Position numbers and translations under genes: made by a program. From Brachionus manjavacas (taxonomy: Eukaryota > Rotifera > Eurotatoria > Ploima > Brachionidae): a stretch of DNA of 64,000 nt. The notes below the pieces were generated by a model. It had not been told where the DNA came from and searched no databases. It worked only from the letters and a program-made list of their open reading frames with translations. The stretch is taken from contig JAHQIY010000018.1 in the NCBI GenBank assembly GCA_019054805.1, positions 1,054,001-1,118,000 of the forward strand, given 5' to 3'. This document shows positions 1 to 10,863 of the stretch, piece after piece (the first letter of the stretch is position 1; the number at the start of each line of letters is the position of its first letter).

Positions 1-888
1 AAAAATTGAATAAAAAAATAGAACGATTCTTCTACAGAGCCTTCGGAAAATTAATAATATTTTGGTTGCTTCTTGATTGCTATTTAATTCAGTTTTTGAA
101 TTTTTTAAAAGTCTAATTTATTAAATTTTCTTATTAATTTTACTTAAAAAATTAATCAACAGCTTGACCAATCTTTATCTCTTTGTATAAATATATGTTT
201 ATTGATGATGATCACATTTAGAATTAATATTTTATTACTAATTTTAAATTTTATACTGACACAAAATTTTTCAAATTACGTGTTACAAGTTGACGTTGAA
301 AGCTTACAGATATTTTAAAAATTTGAAAAGCATAATCTTCGAGGGGTCAAGTTTTATTCAGTTTTTAATATTTGATAGTTTTCTTTTAATTAATATTATC
401 ATGAAAATTATTCATTGTGTAATTTTTTAAGTCTATACTATGTTTCTATTTTTTTAGGAACATATTTTAGACATATTCTTCTTCCAAGATATTTTGCTTG
501 ATTCAACAACATGCGTCTACACTTTACATAGTGGCTTTTTATAAGTACATCCGCAAGAAATCATTTGTTCGAATTAAAGATTATATAAATGAAAGATGAT
601 TTTTTTAACTAATTTTAATTAATAAAATCAATTTCAACTTTAAGATTACAGTTTATGGAAGCATAAATGGTGCTGTAAAACAATTCTCTACTATATGAAT
701 CTCTCTGAGTTAATGTTAATTTTTTACTCAAGTTTAAAGTTTAATAGACAGAAATCCATCCTTGTCTATAAAAAACCAATTTAAAGTTCATTTATTAATT
801 TCATTTTTTAGCAAACCTAATTTTATTGAACAATAAGACTAATTTAAAATTTGAAGGAAAAATAAGAAAGTGTTAAATTATATTTTTT
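1..888. other. AT-rich stretch without a recognisable gene
   Basis: No coding-like frame on either strand. It is part of the direct duplication (partner 9985-10863) and lies upstream of the LINE-B fragment. It could be LINE untranslated sequence or older decayed repeat. Confidence 0.6.
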
Positions 889-1543
889 ATTGTTTTGACT
901 TTTTGACTTCAGATAGATCTAGTGAAAACTCAAATTTTAGTTTGAATATTTTGGAGTTTAATGATGAAAAAATCAGGACAAAATTTGCATATTAGAGGAA
1001 TATAAGATTAACTTGGATGAGACCACATCTATTAATCGAACAATTCCTGAAAACGTTAATTTATCATCTAATCGAATCAAAATAGTCAAATTAAAGCACG
1101 CATCTGTCTAAACTGTCTTATTAATCAAAGAACGAAGAAAAATTAGAAGATTTTTCCAAAAAACCAGGTGTCCTTCTTTAAAGATAATTAATAAGCTTAC
1201 ATCTGAGGTACGTCTAGCTCTTAAAGAATTTTGGAACCAAAACTGGCAAGATTTTATAAATAAAATGGGAAAGAATACTTTATCAAGCAGGCCTTTCTGG
1301 AAAAAAATAAATAAGTTCAGATCTAAGAAATGTTCAAAACAGATACCATCATTACTCAAAGATGGTGTTGAGTTTAAGACAGATATAGATAAAGGAAAAA
1401 TCTTTGGAAATATCTTAGCCTCAACTTTTAGTCCTCATCTAGATCTTGTTGAATCAGAGGATAGTTCTGAAATATCACAAACCATTACAGACTTCTTAAA
1501 AAATAAGGTACAAAAAAAAATAAATTACAATAAATTTTCATAA
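889..1543 (+). pseudogene. LINE-B ORF2 fragment: endonuclease end to reverse-transcriptase linker
   Basis: A frame with one stop and one frameshift resembles the region between endonuclease and reverse transcriptase in LINE ORF2. It contains a basic stretch with IKERRKIRRFF, then EFWNQNWQDFINK, then FWKKINKFRSKK. The last is the usual motif just before the reverse-transcriptase domain in Jockey/CR1-type elements. No catalytic domain follows; LINE-A ORF1 begins about 30 bases later. The same fragment is at 10864-11516. It most resembles the LINE-B family seen at 34250-36200. Confidence 0.6.
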
Positions 1544-1572
1544 AATATAAATTATCAAAAGTACTTGTCCGA

Positions 1573-2423
1573 ATGACAGCTGTCCATCAAGAGATTGATC
1601 TAAGCTTCTTACAAGAGGCTAATTGGCCAAAGCTTCCCTCAGCTACATCCGAAGTCGGAAAGAATCATCATAGCTGGTTGTCCAAAATCAGTAATAGCGT
1701 GAATTTACTTTATCAACGTATTGAGACTTTAGAAAAAGAAAATAATACACAGAAAGTTACTAACAAGACTCTTAGCACACTTGTTGATTCGCTCAATAAT
1801 CCACGGGATCAACCTTCCCAAACTTCTTCTTCTTCTTCTTTGGTGCCTCCAATGAACTGGTCTATAATAGTTGATGGGATGGCCCACAAAGATGAGAATG
1901 TTGTGGCAATTATGCAACAATTGCCACAGAAATGAAAAAAAAGGAAGAAAGAGCCAATAATGTAGTTGCTTCGATTCCGGCTACGATTTTTGATTGCGAG
2001 GAAGGTTGTGAAGTTGAGTTCATTCAAAAACTTGCTAACAAGCTAGGAGTTCCTGAAAGTAAGGTGAAGAAGGCCAAAAAAATTAGTCGCGCAAAAGACA
2101 AGACAGAAAATAATCGAGTCCTTCTCGTAGTGGAGATGGAATCGCCAAGCGCAATAGCCGATATGATTCGCAGCTCGAGGAAGTTTCGTGATGATGAGAG
2201 GCACAAGGGCATTTACATAAATGAAGATCTCACGCCGAGTGAAAGAATCACTCAAAGAAAATTACGTCAAGAGAGAGACTCTAGAAATGATCTGCTCCCT
2301 GAATCCGGAACATTTGGTGGACGGGTAATGAAGTTTAAAACCTGTACAGATGGTAAAAAACGTTTTTGGGGTATCCGTAATGGAGAGTTAAGGATGATCA
2401 CATCCTTAATAGATCGCCAATAG
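1573..2423 (+). pseudogene. LINE-A ORF1, copy 1 (frameshifted)
   Basis: ORF1 protein of a CR1/L2/Jockey-like non-LTR retrotransposon, presumed to bind the element RNA. The N-terminal half has a heptad-like coiled coil (ISNSVNLLYQRIETLEKEN) and a Ser-rich linker. The C-terminal half has the ORF1 motif YINEDLTPSERITQRKLR. Relative to the intact partner at 11556-12407, one G is missing near 1917 (a GG run read as G), which splits the frame into 1573-1935 and 1932-2423. ORF2 begins 18 bases downstream. Confidence 0.8.
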
Positions 2424-2441
2424 CAAAAAAAAAGTCAGACA

Positions 2442-4339
2442 ATGGAGTTTACTGCCTCATTTGAACTCAGCCGTAATTTTGCCATGTCATCTAGCGTTTC
2501 TGATCTCGACTTCTCTCAAGGCAAGTCTGATTTCTCTTCACCAATATCAATATCTTCCACAAGTTTCTCATCAGACACTTCTACATCGATCATAACATCA
2601 AACTCGTCTATTGCAAAAATGTCAGGAACCATTTTACCACACTCCTCAAGAATAAAAAACAGTCAGACCAAGCTTGATTTTTATTATACTACCGCAACAA
2701 GCCTGACTAACAAAATGCATCTCTTAGAAGCGTGCGTATCAAACTCTTTACCTTGCATAATTGGCATCTCAGAAACTTGGTTTAACGAGAGCTCAGTTGC
2801 TGAGTTAAACGGGTACCAGATTTTCAGGTCAGATCGTGATCATAACACTAAAGGTGGAGGAACTTGCTTATATGTTCGCAACGATATACAAGCTTCTGAA
2901 GTTTCTGATACTGATCTTTTAAGCTCTGAGTGTGAACAAGCCTGGTTGGCTATTAGGCTTGAAGAAGATCCCCCATTTTTAGTTGGCTGTATCTACAGAC
3001 CACCACAGCTAATCAACAAGGATATCGCCTTCAAAACTGATCAATTCATTTCGAGATCAATTGAGTCTGCAGCTCGTCTAACTACCAGCAAGACTTTCTC
3101 CAGTGCTATCGTGATGGGTGATTTTAACATGCCAGATATTGAATGGAATGAGAGCGGAAGCCCAGTCCTGATAAATTCGTCATCACCAATTGGAATGGTC
3201 AGTGATGCAATCAGCGGTTAACAGAAGTACTTTCATCCAAAATGGTAAGCCAATTAGTCTTCTAGACCTAGTTCTAGTTAGTAATCCAAACCAATTATCT
3301 GAAATTGAAATCGGGCCTCCATTAGATCCTAGGTCATCAAGGTGTCACTGCAGTCTTCAATTTAAGATAAATGTAAAATATGAGAGACCAAATTACTTTG
3401 ACAGTAGAGTCTATAATTGGAGAAAAGGTGATTATTTATCAATGGCATTGTATATGACTGATTTTGATTGGAAAAATGCTCTCGAATCAAAATGCGTGCA
3501 GCAGAAAAATTTAACATTTCTCAAATCCTTTGAACTAGCATCTGATCTGTTTGTCAAGAGACGAGTACCTAGGAAAGGCTGTGCAAAGCCACTTTGGTGG
3601 AATGTTGAAATAGCCTCGCTTGTCCGTCGTAAAAAGCGTCTTTTTATAGCTAGCCGAATTAATAAGAATGACTTTTTACTGAACCAGAAGTACAAAATGG
3701 CTTGCAAACAGGAAAAGCTGGGAGTCAAAAAACGAGTAATTGATTTTGAATACAAACTGTCTGCTGAATCAAAACAAAATCCGAAAAAATTATACTCCTA
3801 TATTAATAGCAGATTTAGAAAGAGTGAGAACATTGCAGCTATTATGAACTCAGAAGGAACGTTTATTACCGAAAAGGAAAAAATTTGCAATACTCTAAAT
3901 GAATATTTCCACTCAGTTTTTGATAAACCGACATCACCTGAAATAATTGAAAACGCAAGACAAGTCTTTTTGACCAAGTCACAACCCGATCCAGAATTCA
4001 AAATTGAGGACATCGTTTCTTCAGAGAAGGTACTAAAAAAACCTTCGTAGTGATAAGACAGCTGGTATAGATCATGTAGCAACACATGCACTAAAGATGT
4101 GTTCAGATGCTTTGGCATGTCCTTTGACAAACATATTTAAGAGTTCATTAAGTGAATCTATCTTACCCAATGATTGGAAGAAGGCGAATGTATAACCAAT
4201 ATTTAAACAAGGTAGTCGAACAAATGCTAGGAATTATCGTCCTGTGTCGCTCCAGCGGTTCCTTGCAAAATCCTTGAATCACTAATCAAAGACTACATTG
4301 TCAAGCATCTTGTCTCAAAAAATTTGCTTTCGAATAAAC
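2442..4339 (+). pseudogene. LINE-A ORF2, copy 1: APE-type endonuclease and start of RT
   Basis: LINE replicase 5' half. The APE endonuclease spans roughly residues 80-330: GISETWF carries the catalytic Glu, GCIYRPP the Tyr, and MGDFNMPD the Asp/Asn pair. The closing SDH motif is replaced by SSRCHCSLQF, so the usual Asp is absent in both copies. A Ser-rich 70-residue leader precedes the endonuclease. A 20-bp deletion near 3220, absent from the partner, shifts the frame; the second frame restarts about 3190 and runs to 4050. A run of seven A at 4034-4040 shifts it again in both copies. The frame then reaches the SDKTAGIDH region of the RT, and at 4340 sequence from another LINE takes over. Confidence 0.85.
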
Positions 4340-4958
4340 AACATCTATATTTTGACATTTCTAAAGCTTTTGATAGAGTTTGGCATGATGGACTAATTTA
4401 CAAGCTAATAAAAATTTATCTACCACCTTATCTTATCTATTGGATAAGATCATTTCTGCACTTAAGATCTTTTAAAGTAAATATAAATAATCATCTAAGT
4501 GATCAAAACCCTATTAAAGGAGGAGTTCCACAAGGGTCAGTAATTAGTCCGCTTATTTTTAGCATTTTTATAAATGATATACCAAAAAGAAACAAAACAA
4601 ACTGCCAATACTCTCTTCTTTTTTCAGATGATTTGGCTACCTTTTTTACTTTTAAAAAGATAGGAAATCTTGAAAAAGTGATTAATAAGTATCTAAAAGA
4701 AGTTGAAATATGGCTTTTCAAATGGAAAATGAAAATTTCTATTGAGAAATCATGTTATATGATCTTTGAGAAAAAAACTAAAGTTAAAATTAATCTTGAC
4801 CTTAAAATTAATAATAGTAATTAAAATAAAGAGGAAAAAGTTAAATTCTTAGGAATAACATTAGACTCAAAACTTACTTTTAGCCCAATGGTGGATGAAT
4901 TAAAAGAGCGTTGTAATTCAAGGCTTAACTTAATAAAATATCTTTCAAATAAAAAGTG
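4340..4958 (+). pseudogene. LINE-B reverse transcriptase piece fused in frame to LINE-A
   Basis: The frame that starts in LINE-A (MLSNKQH, 4324) continues without interruption into a different RT family. It carries YFDISKAFDRVWHDGL (motif A), GGVPQGSVISPLIFSIF (motif B) and YSLLFSDDLATFF (motif C, catalytic FSDD present). A stop at 4822 interrupts it, but LGITLDSKLTFSPM and a basic segment continue to about 4955. The partner at 14040 continues instead with its own LINE-A sequence. The closest relative in the window is the LINE-B RT at 34250-35437. It ends where an inverted LINE 5' half begins. Confidence 0.8.
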
Positions 4959-6102
4959 ATTCTATTTTCCTTGTCATTTTGTTTAAGATAGAGGTTTTTT
5001 TGTCGCTGTTTTATGCGATAAGATTTCTTTAGCTCAGCTAGTTTTGCTTTTTTTTCATCTTTATCAACTTCAGCTCTTAGGTTTCCAAGTTCCTTATGTG
5101 CATTTTTTACTTGTTTGCTCATTTCCGTAAGTTCATTGTCCCACCAGGCATTCGTATTAAGGTGTTTTTTGATTTTATTTCTATTTTTAGAATGACAATC
5201 ATCTGTTATGGATGATCTCATGATCGAGTTCAGGTTATTTATTAATTCCGTTAATGCTATTTTTGACTAATGCTCATCTGCTATTGTTTGCTTAGGAATA
5301 TTAATTTTGCTTAAATCAGTCTAAAATCCATGTCATTCCAATTAGGTTTTATAATTGATTGTGGATTCTTACTTTTAATTTTTATTTGTAGGTTAAATTG
5401 TATTTAAAATTCAATTGCAAGATGATCGCTGGTATTAATTTTGTCTTTGGTCACATTGAGAATATTTGTTTGAATCATAATTTTGCTTAGGTTTTCATTT
5501 ATCAAGACATGATCGATTCTTGTTCGATTTTTACCACCGAAAAAGGTATAATCAGTTTTCTGGAGATAAATTGTGTCAATACATATAAGTTTTTCTTTTT
5601 CGATTAAATATTTCAGCAAGTCATCGAAATTTGATCGTCGATTCAGATCTGAATTAAAGTCACTTATTATCGCAATTTTTACATTTGAATTGGTTTCATA
5701 AATATTTTCGACAATGTCAAGTATTTTGCTAATCTGCTCTTCATATTCCAACATTGCTTCAGGTTTCCCATTTTTGTATTTTATATATACTCCTACAATA
5801 CATATATCATCATCTTTTTTACATAGTGAAAGACAATCATCATAGAAGGTTATTTTAACTCGTTCGCTAATCTTTTTATTAAATAGCCATACAGTTCCAC
5901 CAAATGGTCTTCCGCGAGATTGCCCAGCTTTCATTGAGCTCTTGTGCAAAATTTTAAAGTCTGGTCTGAGCATAAGCTTTGCAACTTTATTTGTTTTTAG
6001 CCAGGTCTCTTGAAGGAAAAGTATATTCATTTTTCCAAGAAGTTGGTTTATATAGCAGTAATTTGAGTTGAAATTCCTGCAGTTAAGTGTTCCAATTTTC
6101 AT
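4959..6102 (-). pseudogene. LINE ORF2 5' half: endonuclease and linker (inverted)
   Basis: The first ATG at 6102 opens a 232-residue frame. It begins MKIGTLNCRNFNSNY, carries the endonuclease Glu in LFLQETWLK and Asp/Asn in ISDFNSD, and ends with TSDHLAIEF, which includes the catalytic SDH. The endonuclease triad therefore looks intact. After a stop at 5404 the linker continues with lower quality (WWDNELTEMSKQVKNAHKE, basic and Lys-rich) to about 4959. There it abuts the plus-strand RT piece in opposite orientation. ORF1 of the same element lies immediately upstream. Confidence 0.8.
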
Positions 6103-6104
6103 TT

Positions 6105-6802
6105 AGTGTTTGGTACTTGCTTTGTATACTTTCATTTAAATGGACTTCTTTTTGTGTTTTGCTTCGGTTGATTGTCAACTGTGGCTGTGTTGCTTCGTTT
6201 AGGTAAGGGGATTTCCATGGCATTGAATAATTTGTTTGCATTTGAGATGATTTCGGGGAATCAGGAGATCTTTCATTTATAACATATGGTTGCTATTTTT
6301 TTGATGATCCTAGATTTTCTTTAGGTTCATTCATAATCACTCTTCTTACTGAATTATTCCGTATGACATGTATATAACGTTTATCATTCTCATTTATGTT
6401 GGCCTCTTTGCATTTTTCACGTAGGCATTTATGATTGTGCTGTTGAGCTATTGTCAAATCTGGGTTTAAATAGATTCTTTGAAATTCATTTTTCTCAATT
6501 CTAAGCTTCTTTGCTTTAGATAATATTTCATTCCGTGTGACTTCATCATTAAATTAAATTAAGATTGGCGTTGTTATGTCAGATTCTGATTTAGGTTTAA
6601 ATCGGATGATAGTTTTTTCAGTTTTTTTTACCATAATTAATGAATTCTAAGATCTTTTTTGTTTCTTCTTCATCATTCTTTTTGGCGCTTCTTTTTTCTT
6701 TGATATTCGGACCCCAAAAACAATCAAGTTTTTTTTTCTTTTCTCTTGTTCGTTTATTTCATCAGATGCGGAATTTAATACATTAATTTGATATTCGCTC
6801 AT
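6105..6802 (-). pseudogene. LINE ORF1 relic (same inverted element)
   Basis: A broken frame starting MSEYQINVLNSASDE at 6802. It contains KKNLIVFGV, the first strand of the RRM-like domain of LINE ORF1 proteins, then NDEVTRNEILSKAKKLR and RIYLNPDLTIAQ, which is the counterpart of the LINE-A motif YINEDLTPSER. At least two frameshifts and two stops are present, several at A runs. It sits just before the endonuclease frame, as expected for ORF1-ORF2 order. Confidence 0.65.
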
Positions 6803-6867
6803 TGCAGGTATCGGGTGCGACCTCTGGTCAGGTTTTACATTTTTGTTAGCGACAGTTCTTATATTGA

Positions 6868-6909
6868 ATTAAAAACAATATAGAAAAAAAATCTTATATT
6901 GTTTTTAAT
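6868..6909. repeat. Short perfect inverted repeat (hairpin)
   Basis: Arms attaaaaacaatata (6868-6882) and its exact complement (6895-6909) enclose a 12-base A-rich loop. It lies at the edge of the dispersed noncoding repeat also found at 27405-28085, and may be that repeat's terminal structure. Confidence 0.6.
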
Positions 6910-7149
6910 GAATAAGAAGATTTTTTTATATCAAATTGTTAAATGTTTTTTTCAAGAAATTATTTTAAAAAAGGGAATCTTATGGGTGCAAAGAAATTCA
7001 AATACAAATCGAACAAAAATTCTTCTTTTTTTGATAAATTACAATTAAAGATAATAAAATATATTTAATAAAAAACTGCATCTTTCTTTATTGCACTTTT
7101 TTTGCTAAAAATAATTTTTATCATTAAAAAAAAAGTAATATATAAAGAT
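6884..7149 (+). repeat. Dispersed noncoding repeat, left part (split by the hAT)
   Basis: Together with 9682-9984 this matches the reverse complement of 27405-28085. No coding content. The hAT element inserted into it and duplicated ataaagat (7142-7149). Confidence 0.85.
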
Positions 7150-7170
7150 CAGAGACTGTCAAAATATGCT

Positions 7171-7372
7171 GAAAAAAAAAAAAAATATGCTCTAAAATAT
7201 GCTCCAAAATTTATTAAAATATGCTTTGCCTTTACTTCCAATATGCTTTTAAAGTTTGAAAGCATATCCTAAATATGCTTTAAATATGCTTTCTATGCTT
7301 TTAATATGCTTTATATGCTTTTAATATGCTTTATATTCTTTTAATATGCTTTTTTTGCTTTTAATATGCTAA
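7171..7372. repeat. hAT subterminal AATATGCTTT motif cluster, left
   Basis: Many close copies of aatatgcttt and atgctttta lie just inside the left inverted repeat, and similar copies lie inside the right end (9522-9660). Subterminal short repeats of this kind are the usual binding sites of hAT transposases. That function is inferred here, not shown. Confidence 0.75.
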
Positions 7373-7640
7373 ATATCCATAAAAAGTTAACGAAATTATA
7401 AAATTTGATTTTTAAATCTATATATATTTTAATTAATAATAAAAATAAAAAATTTAATAAAAATTACAGAATATGGTTTATTTATAGTATGTTTTTAAGA
7501 AATTTATCAAATTTCAAATTTATTGGAATTTTTTTTTTAGGAATTACAGTTTGTAATAGCTTATAAAAATTAAATTAAAAAACAGAAAAACAATTTTCAA
7601 ATGAATTCTAGTCAGCATAATAAAGAGAAAAACAAAAAAC

Positions 7641-9363
7641 TTATTCAGAATCAGATTCTGAATCACTAACTATTAAATCATCTCTTTTTTTTTCAGAGAT
7701 CGTTTTCAATTCCATTAAATTAAAATAAAAAAAATTATTAATTTTAATATTATCAGCTGTCATGTTGTAACGCTTGTCATCTAATATTGTTTTATACTTA
7801 GACAAAGCACGCTCTGAATCACACGAACAAGCGGGGACTTTAATATACCATCTCACAACATTAAAGATTCTAGGCAATCTATCTTTTTGTGAACTCCACC
7901 AATTATCTAAATTAAATGTCACATTAGGATCTCGAGGAACTAAAATGAAATCAGAGCATATTTTCAGATAAATCGGCCATTCATCAACAAGCTGGTCAAG
8001 AACGTTGGCCGGAATGTCATGCTCATTCAAATTGGTTGAGAACGTGCTTACTTGAAAAGGATCAAAAAGCCTAGCATTCTTAAAAAATGTCATTCCAGGT
8101 TGCCCACCACAAAAAAAATACTTGCCTAGCTTAGCAACTGCTCCTGTAAAAAGCATCGTTCCGAATTTATTCTCAGCAGTGTCATCGTTTTTATATAAAT
8201 CTAATTGAGCTCTAAGCCAAAAAAATAAATCGTGAATAATCTCATAGACTCTTGGAGTTGAATAATCACCGTCTTCGAATTTTATCAATGGAAATTTAAG
8301 GCGATCACATTTCATGGCTACGAATTTAAAATGCTCCTTAATATCAACTAACTTAAAAAAATTTCCTAGTTTTATTAGAGCCAAAGTTTCTTCTTGAGAG
8401 ATTTCTTCCTTTATAAAAGACTTGATTAAATCAAAATGATTTGCAACATATTTAACAGCCTTAAACCAAGTATTCCAACGTGTCACAACTGGCGAAGGGA
8501 AAAGACATGGTTTATCGACCCCATTTGTTTTTAAATGATCAATAAATCTTTTCTTACGCTGCGAGCCCCTGGCAAAAATCGATTTCAAATTAGCTATAAC
8601 GCCATCAATATGATCTAACTTTGATCGCCAAGTTTCGCCGACAAGTGCAATTATATGTGCAAAACAAGTAATATGCATGCAATTAGAAAGAAGCGCCTTT
8701 AAAATCTTGCTATAAGCTTTTATCATGTAAGAGGCATTGTCACTAATGAATGCAACAACATTCATAAAATCAATTTTCATCTTAATAAGACTGTTAATTA
8801 CACCTCTTGCAACTGTCTCGTGATTTACTTCATTCAAAAAAATTGTTTCAATTAACTAAGGGCGGGAGTCTGTGTTTAAATCAAGTTTTATTAAAATAAC
8901 TTGAAAAACAGATCTCGACAAAGGGTCAGTTGTTTCGTCATAGATGACACAAACTTTCGAATCTTCAAAAAATCCGACTAAGCCTTGAAACTCTTGCTGG
9001 TAAATAATCGGCAAATTGCGACGAAGTGTTGAGGAGGAAGGAATTCGAAAATCGGGCTATTTAAAAGAACAAAAATAATTGATAAAATTTTTCTATTTTT
9101 AAAATTACATTCAAATAAGTATCAAATAAGGCTTTGAAACATTTATTTTCCAACTTATGAAGTGGAATATTTGCTGAAGCAAAAGAAGTAATCAAATCTT
9201 TTACAAACTTTTCTTTCTCTTCAATTTGGTTAAAATTGAGACTTCTGCTTGCAGTAGATTCTCTATTATTAAAATTTTTGATATGCAGAGCTGTTTTTAA
9301 ATGTTGTGAGACTGAAGACTTTTTTTCGAAATCAAGCTCTATGTTGCATGCTTTACAAACCAA
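7641..9363 (-). pseudogene. hAT transposase, nearly intact (one stop, one 52-bp intron)
   Basis: Exon 1 (9363-9109) encodes a BED/C2H2-like zinc finger, CKACNIEL with a paired HLKTALHIKN. A GT-AG intron of 52 bases (9108-9057) restores the frame, giving FDTYLN joined to PDFRIPSSSTLRRNLP. Exon 2 (9056-7641) has VCVIYDETTDP (first catalytic Asp region), FISDNASYMIKAY, TRWNTWFKAVKYV and the C-terminal dimerisation domain VPACSCDSERALSK. The predicted product is about 556 residues. The only visible lesion is TAG at 8858-8856, between TDSRP and LIETIF. It would catalyse cut-and-paste transposition of the surrounding element in the nucleus. If the stop is a sequencing error or suppressed, this is a functional transposase. 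Confidence 0.88.
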
Positions 9364-9521
9364 TTTGGATTTTTTTACAGAAAGTTTATCGGATCCAAGG
9401 ACTCAAGGACTCTTTTAGACGGTGTAGGAGAACTAATTGGCATTTTTTAGAATTAATTTTTATTTTTAATCTAAAGAAATGTTTCAAAAATTACATGTTC
9501 CAAAAAATTAATTAAATGATC

Positions 9522-9660
9522 TTTAAATATGTTTTTTTTGCTTACTATATGATTTATATGCTTTTAATATGCTTTAAATGCTTTTAAAATGTCTAATATG
9601 CTTAAAATTATTTATAGGCTTTTTAAGACAAAATATGCGTCACAACACGAAATATGCTTA
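9522..9660. repeat. hAT subterminal motif cluster, right
   Basis: Copies of atatgctttt and aatatgctta in the last 140 bases of the element, mirroring the left cluster at 7171-7372. Confidence 0.7.
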
Positions 9661-9681
9661 AGCATATTTTGACAGTCTCTG

Positions 9682-9984
9682 ATAAAGATACAAATTGATT
9701 TTGGATTTGATTTTATTAATAAAAAAGAAAAAGAAATTTATTTTCGGTCAAAATTGAACAATAAAGTGTGCTGCAGTGTTCTTTTTAATTGAATTTATTA
9801 ATTTAATCTATCAAAGAAGGAAGAATTTTTGTTTAATTGGTAATTAAAATTCACATGATCTAATATGAGGTAAATAATCAAATATCTGCCTTAACTAATT
9901 AATCATAAATTTAGGGAAAAAAAATTAATTTTAGTTGGTTTAAAAAATTAATTAATAGATGTTTATTTCTTAAATATCAATATC
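9682..9984 (+). repeat. Dispersed noncoding repeat, right part
   Basis: Continuation of the repeat interrupted by the hAT; starts with the duplicated target ataaagat. It matches the reverse complement of 27405-27825. Ends where the second copy of the direct duplication begins. Confidence 0.85.
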
Positions 9985-10863
9985 AAAAATTGAATAAAAA
10001 AATAGAACGATTCTTCTACAGAGCCTTCGGAAAATTAATAATATTTTGGTTGCTTCTTGATTGCTATTTAATTCAGTTTTTGAATTTTTTAAAAGTCTAA
10101 TTTATTAAATTTTCTTATTAATTTTACTTAAAAAATTAATCAACAGCTTGACCAATCTTTATCTCTTTGTATAAATATATGTTTATTGATGATGATCACA
10201 TTTAGAATTAATATTTTATTACTAATTTTAAATTTTATACTGACACAAAATTTTTCAAATTACGTGTTACAAGTTGACGTTGAAAGCTTACAGATATTTT
10301 AAAAATTTGAAAAGCATAATCTTCGAGGGGTCAAGTTTTATTCAGTTTTTAATATTTGATAGTTTTCTTTTAATTAATATTATCATGAAAATTATTCATT
10401 GTGTAATTTTTTAAGTCTATACTATGTTTCTATTTTTTTAGGAACATATTTTAGACATATTCTTCTTCCAAGATATTTTGCTTGATTCAACAACATGCGT
10501 CTACACTTTACATAGTGGCTTTTTATAAGTACATCCGCAAGAAATCATTTGTTCGAATTAAAGATTATATAAATGAAAGATGATTTTTTTAACTAATTTT
10601 AATTAATAAAATCAATTTCAACTTTAAGATTACAGTTTATGGAAGCATAAATGGTGCTGTAAAACAATTCTCTACTATATGAATCTCTCTGAGTTAATGT
10701 TAATTTTTTACTCAAGTTTAAAGTTTAATAGACAGAAATCCATCCTTGTCTATAAAAAACCAATTTAAAGTTCATTTATTAATTTCATTTTTTAGCAAAC
10801 CTAATTTTATTGAACAATAAGACTAATTTAAAATTTGAAGGAAAAATAAGAAAGTGTTAAATT
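9985..10863. other. AT-rich stretch without a recognisable gene
   Basis: Duplicate of 1-888; no convincing coding frame. Confidence 0.6.

Larger units (their letters stand above)
1..4339 (+). repeat. Direct duplication, copy 1 (partner 9985-14039)
   Basis: Base 1 corresponds to base 9985, and the two stretches stay near-identical to base 4339 (partner 14039). Differences are mostly single-base homopolymer changes, one 20-bp deletion here in ORF2 and one roughly 316-bp deletion in the partner. The block contains a LINE-B fragment and then LINE-A ORF1 and ORF2. Non-LINE flank is shared too, so it looks like a segmental duplication rather than two insertions. The left edge may lie outside the window. 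Confidence 0.9.
7150..9681 (-). mobile_element. hAT DNA transposon with intact ends and 8-bp TSD
   Basis: Perfect 21-bp terminal inverted repeats begin CAGAGACTGTCAAAATATG (7150-7170 and 9661-9681). Perfect 8-bp target-site duplications ataaagat flank both ends (7142-7149, 9682-9689). Terminal CAG, 8-bp duplication and a transposase with the hAT dimerisation domain identify the superfamily. The element is 2532 bp. The uninterrupted target occurs in inverted orientation at 27818-27825, confirming both boundaries. Confidence 0.96.

Noticed and set aside
1729..2255. Minus-strand frames overlapping LINE-A ORF1
   Set aside because: Antisense shadows of ORF1; compositionally odd (Arg or Ser runs) and without motifs.
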